DNA of 9,236 bases from Candidatus Bathyarchaeota archaeon (GCA_003662205.1 QMXQ01000046.1:1-9236); one strand, 5' to 3'; positions 1 to 5,025 are shown, counted from the stretch's first letter. Numbers and translations: made by a program. The notes: a model not told the origin generated them from the letters alone.

Positions 1-230
1 ACCAGGGGCTGCGGGGGGACGAGGTCCTGGGCCTGCTCCTGCTGGATGGAGAGGTTGCCGACCTGGGGGCCGTTGCCGTGGGTGAGGACGATCTCATAGC
101 CGCGGCGGGCGATCTCGGCGATCTGGCGGCAGGCGACGGCGACGTTCCTCATCTGCTCCTCCGCCGTCCCCCACTCATCCGGCTGCTTGATGGCGTTGCC
201 ACCAAGCGCGATCATGACCCGCTTACCCAT
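1..230 (-). CDS. arcC: Carbamate kinase, N-terminal part (runs off the left edge)
   Basis: Carbamate kinases make ATP from carbamoyl phosphate and ADP (or the reverse) in the cytoplasm, in arginine/agmatine or purine fermentation or in carbamoyl phosphate supply. The ATG is at 228-230 on the minus strand, and 76 codons are present before the window ends, about a quarter of the usual ~310 residues. The translation opens with MGKRVMIALGGNAI, the amino-acid-kinase fold nucleotide-binding strand and glycine loop (GGN at residues 10-12). LTHGNGPQVGNL follows at about 49-60, the carbamate kinase HGNGPQVG signature that separates it from acetylglutamate and UMP kinases. A ribosome binding site (GGAGGG, 237-242) lies 6 bases before the ATG, and a promoter lies at 279-292. 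The gene is transcribed away from the methyltransferase gene. The family call is firm; the direction of the reaction in vivo is not visible. Confidence 0.93.
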   Translation of the reverse strand, partial: MGKRVMIALGGNAIKQPDEWGTAEEQMRNVAVACRQIAEIARRGYEIVLTHGNGPQVGNLSIQQEQAQDLVPPQPL

Positions 231-236
231 ACCTGA

Positions 237-242
237 CCCTCC
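237..242 (-). promoter_or_regulatory. Ribosome binding site of the carbamate kinase gene
   Basis: GGAGGG on the minus strand, 6 bases upstream of the ATG at 230. It matches the archaeal 16S 3' tail and fixes the start. Confidence 0.8.
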
Positions 243-252
243 GAGAGCGGAA

Positions 253-269
253 GGGGAATAAAACTCCCC
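253..269. repeat. Small palindrome at the predicted carbamate kinase transcription start
   Basis: GGGGA - 7 bases (ATAAAAC) - TCCCC, a perfect 5-base inverted repeat spanning the expected start site (~257). It could be an operator or a short leader hairpin. It is short, so chance is a real alternative. Confidence 0.3.
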
Positions 270-278
270 GCCGCGCGC

Positions 279-292
279 TTAAAACATTTCCG
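279..292 (-). promoter_or_regulatory. BRE/TATA promoter of the carbamate kinase gene
   Basis: The minus strand reads CGGAAATGTTTTAA: a purine-rich BRE-like element followed directly by a TATA box (279-284). Initiation about 25 bases downstream would fall near 257, giving a leader of roughly 27 bases that retains the ribosome binding site. The same GGAAATG-plus-TTTT(T)AA arrangement precedes the aIF1A operon at 4649-4664, which strengthens the call. Confidence 0.6.
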
Positions 293-327
293 CCCCGCCT
301 GATCGCCGTGAGAACCGTCCGAAGAAG

Positions 328-345
328 CCCCGGTGCCCATCGGGG
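328..345. repeat. Short inverted repeat in the divergent intergenic region
   Basis: CCCCG - 8 bases - CGGGG, a perfect 5-base stem between the carbamate kinase promoter and the methyltransferase gene. The stem sequence and loop length are the same as in the inverted repeat at 4582-4599. No tRNA, C/D-box RNA or other RNA gene could be recognised in 231-395. Confidence 0.25.
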
Positions 346-395
346 TCATAAGCGGGTTCTAGAGAAAAGGGCTAACCGATGTAGACGTCCGGGAT

Positions 396-1322
396 TTGAG
401 AGCCGCGCCCCAAGGGAATCGTGATAAGCTCCTCCGACGCACCCTCATAGTAGGGAACAGGGCGTCGAGATTGTCTCGGAAAGGAAGGTGGCGGCCGCTC
501 CTCACCTCGGAAGTCGCGCGCAGAATCCTCGAAGGCGGTAGAAGAGTCTCCCTAGATCTGGGGCTGTCCAGGGTCACCGTGGATGTCGAAGCGGATCGCG
601 TCGTGCTCCCCGAGGGGAGTGTCGTCCGCTTCGCGGACCTGAGGCGGATCGCGGATCGGGAGAACGCCGTCTTCTTCCCCGAGGACGACGCCCTATACAT
701 GGTCGCCATCTCCGACGAGCACTTCTACAAGCTCGTGCCGACGGAGGGCGCTCCGACGCTGGAGGTCGACGGCATCAGGATGCACAGGACAAAGGAGGTG
801 ACGCCAGACGCCGACGCCCGAAAGAAGATCATGGTCCTCGGCGTCAGGGGCGGCCGCGTCCTGGACACCTGCGCCGGCCTCGGCTACACCGCCCAGGCCG
901 CCCTGGGGTGGGGCGCCGGCCTCGTTGTCTCAGTCGAGCTGAGCCCAGAGGTGCTCCGGATCGCCGAGGTGAATCCCTGGTCCCGGGGGCTCTTCGAGGA
1001 CCGGCGCATCCACCTCCTGCTGGGGGACGCCTACATCGTCCTCGACGCCCTCCCCCGCGGCTTCTTCAACTACGTCGTCCACGATCCGCCCCGCCTTCCC
1101 CTGGCGGGCCGCCTCTACAGCCAGGAGTTCTACGCCAAGATGTTCCGCGTCCTCCGCGACGGCGGGCGGCTCTTCCACTACACCGGCGAGCCCGGGTCGA
1201 GGCGACGCGGGATCGACCTGCGCCGGGGAGTGGCGCGCCGCCTCGGACAGATCGGCTTCGAGAACGTGATCTATCACCCGGAAGTCCGAGGGGTCACCTG
1301 CGAGAAGCCGAGGCGTCGGTAG
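396..1322 (+). CDS. SAM-dependent methyltransferase of the archaeal COG2521 type
   Basis: A class I (Rossmann) methyltransferase of the uncharacterised archaeal family related to spermidine synthases. Counting from the TTG at 396 (308 residues), the N-terminal domain carries YKLVPTEGAPTLEVDGIRMH at 111-130. Motif I is VLDTCAGLGYTA (155-166), with the acidic motif II residue at E181, NPWSRGL at 193-199 and GDA at 210-212. HDPPR (229-233) is the motif IV equivalent seen in enzymes acting on amino groups or bases, and LFHYTGEPGS (259-268) follows. The substrate is unknown; tRNA, rRNA or a small molecule are all possible. The start is uncertain: there is no ATG or strong ribosome binding site, and a second in-frame TTG at 471 would give 283 residues, nearer my recollection of the family length. 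Third-position GC is low in the first 70 codons. It probably forms its own transcript, divergent from the carbamate kinase. Confidence 0.85.
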   Translation: MRAAPQGNRDKLLRRTLIVGNRASRLSRKGRWRPLLTSEVARRILEGGRRVSLDLGLSRVTVDVEADRVVLPEGSVVRFADLRRIADRENAVFFPEDDALYMVAISDEHFYKLVPTEGAPTLEVDGIRMHRTKEVTPDADARKKIMVLGVRGGRVLDTCAGLGYTAQAALGWGAGLVVSVELSPEVLRIAEVNPWSRGLFEDRRIHLLLGDAYIVLDALPRGFFNYVVHDPPRLPLAGRLYSQEFYAKMFRVLRDGGRLFHYTGEPGSRRRGIDLRRGVARRLGQIGFENVIYHPEVRGVTCEKPRRR

Positions 1323-1334
1323 CGGGGAGCCGCT
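1321..1334 (+). terminator. Possible hairpin just after the methyltransferase stop
   Basis: AGCGG-GGAG-CCGCT, a 5-base stem with a 4-base loop starting right after the TAG. No T-run follows directly; the nearest (1383-1387) lies about 50 bases downstream and is read here as the next TATA box. Weak as a terminator. Confidence 0.22.
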
Positions 1335-1382
1335 CGCGACGCGGGCGTCCGGCGGCAGGAGCTATCAGATGACGGATAGACC

Positions 1383-1390
1383 TTTTTAGA
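1383..1390 (+). promoter_or_regulatory. TATA box for the kinase/phosphatase/sfsA operon
   Basis: TTTTTAGA centred about 33 bases before the ATG at 1419, in otherwise GC-rich sequence. Initiation about 25 bases downstream (near 1411) leaves a leader of only 6-8 bases. No Shine-Dalgarno sequence precedes the ATG, as expected for a leaderless or nearly leaderless archaeal mRNA. Confidence 0.55.
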
Positions 1391-1418
1391 CCGTGCGCGG
1401 ACAACTATACGGACGCCC

Positions 1419-2519
1419 ATGTCGGAGATCAGCATCACCGCCCTCCAGCGATACCTTTCCGAGCTCTTCAAGGGTGACGCGACCATCACCGGCATCAGAG
1501 CCCTCGGCGCCGCCGGTAGGAAGGCCGAGGACGCGCTGAAGAAATACGGCTACGGGACGCCCCTCCGCATCGACTTCACCGTCGAGGGCGAGCAGCGGAC
1601 TGTCGTCTTCAACACCGTCAAGCCGGGGGGCTTCGGCCACGAGCGGATGGCCGACCGCGCCGCCATCCTCCTATGGCAGGCCCGGTCCTTCAACACCCTC
1701 CCCCGTCATGTCCGCGCCCTCGACGTCGGCGCCCTCACCCGGGACGGCTCCGCGAAGACCCTCGGCGACTGCTTGGAGCTCTTCCTCCTCACCGAGCTGG
1801 CGGAGGGGGCCGAGTACCACCGAGACCTCGACCGGATCCGGGACGTCGGCGCCCTCGCCGCCCTCGACCTCCGCCGCTGCCGGGCCCTAGCCGAGTACCT
1901 GGCCGAGGTCCACGCCGTCAAGCATGATGACCCGGGCCTCTACGAGAGGCGCATCCGCGAGCTCATCGGCCACAACGAGTGCATCCTCGGCCTCACCGAC
2001 AGCTACCCGCCGGGCCTCGACTACATCGGGCCGCTCCAGCTCGCGTGGATCGAGAAGCGGTGCATCGACTGGCGGTGGCGGATCAAGCCGCTGACCCACA
2101 GGCTCAGCCAGGTCCACGGCGACTTCCACCCCTGGAACATCCTCTTCCGGGAGGAGGTGGACTTCACCGTCCTTGACCGCAGCCGGGGCGAGTGGGGCGA
2201 GCCGGCGGACGACGTCGCCGCCATGGCCATCAACTACCTCTTCTACGCCCTCCAGCACCGCGGCGCCCTCGACGGCCCCTTCAGGACCCTCTGGGACGCC
2301 TTCTTCGACGGCTACCTGACGGCGACCGGCGACCACGAGCTCCTCCAGGTCATCCAGCCCTTCCTCTGCTGGAGGGCCCTCGTCGTCGCCTCGCCCGTCT
2401 GGTACTCGGACCTCGACCTCAACGTCAGGACGAGCCTCCTCAACTTCGCCCGCAACATCCTCGAAACCCCCCTCTTCGACCCGGCCCATGCTGGTGACCT
2501 CCTGGAGGCCCCCGCATGA
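1419..2519 (+). CDS. APH-fold (aminoglycoside phosphotransferase-like) small-molecule kinase
   Basis: A 366-residue cytoplasmic kinase of the APH/choline-kinase superfamily. The catalytic loop is VHGDFHPWNILF (232-243), with catalytic D235 and metal-binding N240. The DFG-equivalent aspartate is D253 in FTVLDRSRGEWGEPADD (249-265), where the GEP.DD part resembles the WGDP..D motif of APH enzymes. The N-lobe holds VFNTVKPGGFGHERMADRAA (63-82); K68 may be the ATP lysine. PRHVRALDVG (95-104) and LLTELAEGAEYH (123-134, hinge) follow. The start is the ATG at 1419, nearly leaderless. The stop overlaps the next start by 4 bases (ATGA). The substrate is unknown; resistance to aminoglycosides is unlikely, and a metabolite hydroxyl is more probable. 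Some bacterial proteins fuse an APH-like domain to a P-loop kinase, which resembles this gene and its neighbour in split form, but the relationship is inferred. Confidence 0.8.
   Translation: MSEISITALQRYLSELFKGDATITGIRALGAAGRKAEDALKKYGYGTPLRIDFTVEGEQRTVVFNTVKPGGFGHERMADRAAILLWQARSFNTLPRHVRALDVGALTRDGSAKTLGDCLELFLLTELAEGAEYHRDLDRIRDVGALAALDLRRCRALAEYLAEVHAVKHDDPGLYERRIRELIGHNECILGLTDSYPPGLDYIGPLQLAWIEKRCIDWRWRIKPLTHRLSQVHGDFHPWNILFREEVDFTVLDRSRGEWGEPADDVAAMAINYLFYALQHRGALDGPFRTLWDAFFDGYLTATGDHELLQVIQPFLCWRALVVASPVWYSDLDLNVRTSLLNFARNILETPLFDPAHAGDLLEAPA
2504..2508 (+). promoter_or_regulatory. Ribosome binding site of the CysC-like kinase gene
   Basis: GGAGG, 7 bases before the ATG at 2516 and inside the last codons of the upstream gene. 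The preceding CCTCC (2498-2502) is complementary to it, so the site may be paired in the mRNA until the upstream ribosome passes. Confidence 0.65.
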
Positions 2520-3043
2520 CCGAGCCGGGATGGGCTGTCTGGATCACGGGGCTGCCGGCGTCGGGCAAATCCACCGTCGCCAGGGCCTTGAAGGAGCGGC
2601 TGAGCCGCCTCGGGGTCGAGGCCCAGATCCTAGAGTCCGACGCCGTCCGCAGGGTCCTCACCCCCCATCCGACCTACTCCCCGGAGGAGCGGGAGACCTT
2701 CTACAACGCCTTGGTCTACATCGGCGTGCTGTTGACCCAGAACGGCGTCAACGTCATCTTCGACGCCACCGCCAACAGGCGGAGGTGGCGGAGAGCCGCC
2801 CGGGGCCTCATCGACAGGTTCCTGCAGGCGTACATCCGCTGCCCCCTGGAGGTCTGCAGGGAGAGGGATCCGAAGGGCATCTACCGGAGGGCGGCAGCCG
2901 GCGACGCAGCCCACGTCCCTGGCGCCGGGGAGGAGTACGAGGAGCCTTGGCATGCCGACGTCGAGATCGACTGCCTGAGGGACTCCCCGGAGGCGGCCGC
3001 CGAGAAGATCATCGAGGCTATGAGGAGAAATGGCTTCATCTAA
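2516..3043 (+). CDS. Adenylylsulfate kinase-like P-loop kinase (divergent CysC subfamily)
   Basis: A 175-residue nucleotide kinase-like protein, close to the length of a stand-alone APS kinase. Walker A is GLPASGKST (12-20). LESDAVRRVL (39-48) stands where CysC has LDGDxxR, followed by TYSPEERETFY (53-63). NGVNVIFDATANRRR (76-90) replaces the usual FISP..R.DR region. CPLEVCRERDPKGIYRRA (109-126) is a near-canonical CysC signature, and VPG..EEYEEP (134-144) matches the CysC FTGIDDPYE.P region. CysC phosphorylates adenylylsulfate to PAPS. The C-terminal half supports that fold and perhaps that substrate, but the altered middle motifs leave it open. The start ATG shares 4 bases with the upstream kinase stop and has GGAGG 7 bases ahead. 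The downstream phosphatase family includes PAP phosphatases, which would fit a PAPS/PAP cycle; no sulfurylase or reductase is present in the window. Confidence 0.8.
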   Translation: MTEPGWAVWITGLPASGKSTVARALKERLSRLGVEAQILESDAVRRVLTPHPTYSPEERETFYNALVYIGVLLTQNGVNVIFDATANRRRWRRAARGLIDRFLQAYIRCPLEVCRERDPKGIYRRAAAGDAAHVPGAGEEYEEPWHADVEIDCLRDSPEAAAEKIIEAMRRNGFI

Positions 3044-3833
3044 CCGCATGTCGGCTTGGACCCCCATCCTACTGGAGACCGCGGAGAACGTGCGCGGCCG
3101 CATCCGGAGCGCCTTGCTGAAGAGGCCCGCCCTCGACGGGGACGAGCTGAAGCGGCTCCTCGACGCCGAGGCCCAGCGGGCCATCGAGGAGTCCCTGAGG
3201 CACCTCGGCGCCTCCGTCCGCCTCATCAGCGAGGAGGGCGAGGCCACCATCGGCGGCGGGGAGATGTACCTCATCGCCGACCCCGTGGACGGGACCACGA
3301 ACCTCGCCCGGGGCGTCCCCTTCGCCGCCACCAGCCTCGCCGTCTCCGAGACCCCGCGGCTATCCGGGGCCGTGGCCGGCCTCGTCATGGACCTTTACAC
3401 GGGCGAGGTCTACCGGGCGGAGCGGGGCAGGGGCGCCTGGCGCGGGGGGAAGCCCATCCACCCGGCGGGGCCGAAGCCCCTGAGGGACGCCCTCGTCTCC
3501 GTGGACATCAGCAAGGGCGCCCCCCTGGAGCCCGTGGAGGGGGTCATCGCCGAGGCGTGGCACCTCCGCCAGCTCGGGTGCGCCGCCCTCTCCCTCTGCC
3601 TCGTCGCCTCCGGCGTCCTGGACGCCCACATCGACCTCAGGGGGACCATAAGGGCCACGGACGTCGCGGCGGGGCTGCTCATCCTGAGGGAGGCGGGCGG
3701 CATCTACAGCATAAACGGGGCCGTCGGGGGCGACCTGGAGCTGACGCGGCGGAGCAGGCTCGACCTCGTGGCCGCCTCGGGCCGAGGGCTGATAGAGGAC
3801 CTCCTCAGCCTCGTGGAGCAGCGGCGGGCGTGA
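3030..3833 (+). CDS. Inositol-monophosphatase-family phosphatase (IMPase/FBPase/PAP phosphatase type)
   Basis: A Mg2+-dependent, Li+-sensitive-type phosphatase of the FIG superfamily, 267 residues, the usual size for archaeal IMPase/FBPase enzymes. Visible motifs are the metal-binding ISEEG (66-70, E68/E69), DPVDGTTN (84-91, signature 1, D84 and D87) and ATDVAAG (209-215, signature 2, D211; a T stands where W is usual). Candidate substrates are inositol-1-phosphate, fructose-1,6-bisphosphate and 3'-phosphoadenosine-5'-phosphate; sequence alone does not decide. Next to a CysC-like kinase, PAP recycling or removal of the phosphate added by one of the two kinases is attractive but inferred. The start at 3030 has GAGGAG (3022-3027) close upstream and overlaps the kinase gene by 14 bases. 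An ATG at 3048 (MSAW...) is the alternative and would leave a 4-base gap. The gene ends 3 bases before sfsA. Confidence 0.85.
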   Translation: MASSNRMSAWTPILLETAENVRGRIRSALLKRPALDGDELKRLLDAEAQRAIEESLRHLGASVRLISEEGEATIGGGEMYLIADPVDGTTNLARGVPFAATSLAVSETPRLSGAVAGLVMDLYTGEVYRAERGRGAWRGGKPIHPAGPKPLRDALVSVDISKGAPLEPVEGVIAEAWHLRQLGCAALSLCLVASGVLDAHIDLRGTIRATDVAAGLLILREAGGIYSINGAVGGDLELTRRSRLDLVAASGRGLIEDLLSLVEQRRA

Positions 3834-3836
3834 ACC

Positions 3837-4523
3837 ATGCGCTTCGACGGACCCCTGGTGCCGGCGACCTTCAAGGCGAGGCCCAACCGCTTCCTCGGCG
3901 AGGTCGAGATCAACGGCAGCCCCGCCCTCTGCTTCATACCCAACCCGGGGCGGATGGAGGAGCTCCTGCGCACAGGCGCCAGGGTCTACCTGCTGGAGAA
4001 GTCCTCCGAGCACAGAAAAACCCGGTACGACCTCGTCCTCGTCGACCTCGGCGGAACGCTGGTCTCAGCCGACTCCAGGGCGCCGAACAGGGTGGTGGCG
4101 GAGGCCGTCGAGGCCGGGCTGCTGCCGGAGTTCCGCGGCCTGAGGATCGAGAAGAGGGAGCCTGTCTTCACGGACTCGAGGCTGGACTTCCGCCTCGCCG
4201 GCGCCTCGGGACAGCTGCTGCTGGAGGTGAAGTCCTGCACCCTGGTCGAGGCGGGCGTCGGCCTCTTCCCCGACGCGCCGACGGAGCGGGGGCGGAGGCA
4301 CCTCCACGCCCTCATCAAGGCTTCGGAGACGGGGCGGGCCGCGGTGCTGTTCCTCATCCAGAGGGCGGACGCCCGCGCCTTCCAGCCCAACGAGGGGACT
4401 GACCCCAGATTCGCGGAGGCCCTCAGGGAGGCGGCGGAGCGCGGCGTCGAGATATACGCCTATAACTCGAAGGTGACGCTCCGGGGCGTCTCAATAAATA
4501 GACGGGTGCCCGTGGAGCTTTAA
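3837..4523 (+). CDS. sfsA: SfsA family protein (OB-fold plus PD-(D/E)xK nuclease-like domain)
   Basis: A 228-residue full-length SfsA. The N-terminal OB-like domain (about 1-80) carries RPNRFLGEVEINGS (15-28) and the family signature FIPNPGRM (33-40). The C-terminal domain has the nuclease-like core SRLDFRL (114-120, D117) and LLLEVKSCTL (127-136, E130-V-K132), then PTERGRRHLHALI (148-160). In E. coli the gene was named for sugar-fermentation stimulation (maltose) and the protein binds DNA. Its biochemical role in archaea is unsettled; the core residues suggest an active metal-dependent nuclease fold. It follows the phosphatase after 3 bases with no good ribosome binding site of its own, so it is probably translated by coupling as the last gene of the operon. 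An AT-rich stretch with a possible terminator follows. Confidence 0.93.
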   Translation: MRFDGPLVPATFKARPNRFLGEVEINGSPALCFIPNPGRMEELLRTGARVYLLEKSSEHRKTRYDLVLVDLGGTLVSADSRAPNRVVAEAVEAGLLPEFRGLRIEKREPVFTDSRLDFRLAGASGQLLLEVKSCTLVEAGVGLFPDAPTERGRRHLHALIKASETGRAAVLFLIQRADARAFQPNEGTDPRFAEALREAAERGVEIYAYNSKVTLRGVSINRRVPVEL

Positions 4524-4581
4524 GCCTCGGGGCCGGCTCGGCACTCGGACCCCAGGTATTTTAAATTTATAATTAAAAACA

Positions 4582-4610
4582 CCCCGCTTAAAACCGGGGA
4601 TATTAATTTT
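4582..4610 (+). terminator. Possible terminator of the kinase/phosphatase/sfsA operon
   Basis: CCCCG (4582-4586), an 8-base loop, CGGGG (4595-4599), then an A/T-rich run ending in TTTT (4607-4610), about 60 bases past the sfsA stop. The hairpin is short, and archaeal termination relies mainly on T-runs, so the T-containing stretch 4559-4570 is an equal candidate. Confidence 0.35.
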
Positions 4611-4648
4611 AACCTGTTAAAAATCGGGATCGTCAGCTAATTTTTGAT

Positions 4649-4664
4649 GGAAATGATTTTTAAG
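4649..4664 (+). promoter_or_regulatory. BRE/TATA promoter of the aIF1A-rio1-dim2-top6BA operon
   Basis: GGAAATGATTTTTAAG: BRE-like GGAAATG (4649-4655) followed by TATA (4657-4663). Initiation about 25 bases downstream, near 4685-4688, leaves a short leader that keeps GAGGT at 4690-4694. The element closely resembles the carbamate kinase promoter at 279-292. Confidence 0.6.
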
Positions 4665-4689
4665 GTTCCGCACACTCTTTATGGAGGAA

Positions 4690-4694
4690 GAGGT
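4690..4694 (+). promoter_or_regulatory. Ribosome binding site fixing the aIF1A start at 4701
   Basis: GAGGT, 6 bases before the ATG at 4701. It favours this start over the in-frame upstream TTG/ATG codons at 4644 and 4647, which lie in front of the best promoter. Confidence 0.7.
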
Positions 4695-4700
4695 CATCGG

Positions 4701-5009
4701 ATGGGCAAGAAGAAGGTCTTGAGCGAGCGCGAGCTCCGGAACATGGTCTACCCCTCTGAGAACGATGTGCTCTGCATCGTCCAGAAGATGCTGGGCTACG
4801 ACCGTGTCCTCGTCAAGTGCCAGGACGGCCACACCCGGGTCTGCAGGATCAGGGGGAAGATGAAGAGGCGGACGTGGATCCGGGAGGGAGACGTGGTCCT
4901 GGTGTCGCCCTGGGAGTTCCAGAGCGAGGAGCGGGGAGAGATCTTCTGGCGGTACACCCAGAACCAGGTGGAGCAGCTGAGGAAGGAAGGCATCCTCAAG
5001 ATAGAGTAG
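4701..5009 (+). CDS. eif1A: Translation initiation factor aIF1A
   Basis: The archaeal homologue of eIF1A/bacterial IF1, a small OB-fold protein that binds the A site of the small ribosomal subunit and helps select the start codon. It has 102 residues, the normal archaeal length. A short basic N-terminus (MGKKK) precedes the OB domain: ENDVLCIVQKMLGYDRVLVKC (20-40), DGHTRVCRIRGKMKRRTWIR (42-61) and EGDVVLVSPWEFQ (62-74), with the RGKMK and W..EGD elements typical of eIF1A. A C-terminal helix, YTQNQVEQLRKEGIL (85-99), follows. An upstream extension in frame to 4644 is not conserved in character and lies in the promoter, so it is rejected. It is the first gene of the operon, 16 bases ahead of rio1, which acts on the same ribosomal subunit. 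Confidence 0.95.
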   Translation: MGKKKVLSERELRNMVYPSENDVLCIVQKMLGYDRVLVKCQDGHTRVCRIRGKMKRRTWIREGDVVLVSPWEFQSEERGEIFWRYTQNQVEQLRKEGILKIE

Positions 5010-5016
5010 CGGGGCT

Positions 5017-5025
5017 GGAGGATCC
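5017..5025 (+). promoter_or_regulatory. Ribosome binding site supporting the rio1 GTG start
   Basis: GGAGG at 5017-5021 is 4 bases before the GTG at 5026. The whole GGAGGATCC closely resembles the complement of the 16S 3' end. Confidence 0.7.

Larger units (their letters stand above)
4556..4665. other. AT-rich intergenic island with overlapping TATA-like elements
   Basis: The gene-free stretch 4524-4700 turns abruptly AT-rich from about 4556 to 4665. It contains at least three TATA-like cores: about 4559-4573 (ATTTTAAATTTATAATT), about 4601-4612 (TATTAATTTTAA) and 4657-4663 (TTTTTAA). Two 14-base partial repeats, 11 of 14 identical, lie 29 bases apart: TTAAAACCGGGGAT at 4588 and TTAAAAATCGGGAT at 4617. 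The most economical reading is the terminator of the sfsA operon followed by a strong or multi-start promoter for the aIF1A operon. No coding potential or recognisable RNA gene was found in it. Confidence 0.55.

Noticed and set aside
390..415. T-arm-like sequence on the minus strand (CTCAAATCCCGG) suggesting a tRNA
   Set aside because: No GGTTC B-box, no matching acceptor stem, D-arm or anticodon arm could be found around it.
359..709. 116-codon open frame on the minus strand over the methyltransferase 5' end
   Set aside because: The translation is low-complexity, Ser/Arg/Thr-rich, without recognisable motifs, and is the typical complement of a GC-rich coding frame.
1720..1856. Repeated 15-base string GACGTCGGCGCCCTC in the APH-like gene
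   Set aside because: Both copies encode DVGAL using the favoured codons of this GC-rich genome. The surrounding sequence is unrelated, so it is best explained by codon bias.
3056..4402. 448-codon plus-strand frame across the phosphatase and sfsA
   Set aside because: A Pro/Arg/Gly-rich shadow in the wrong frame, spanning two well-recognised genes.
4556..4665. Replication origin at the AT-rich island
   Set aside because: No origin recognition box repeats were seen and no cdc6/orc gene is in the window. A promoter/terminator region explains it better.
4644..4700. N-terminal extension of aIF1A from TTG 4644 or ATG 4647
   Set aside because: It covers the best promoter and has no homologous character. 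GAGGT before ATG 4701 gives a protein of normal length.
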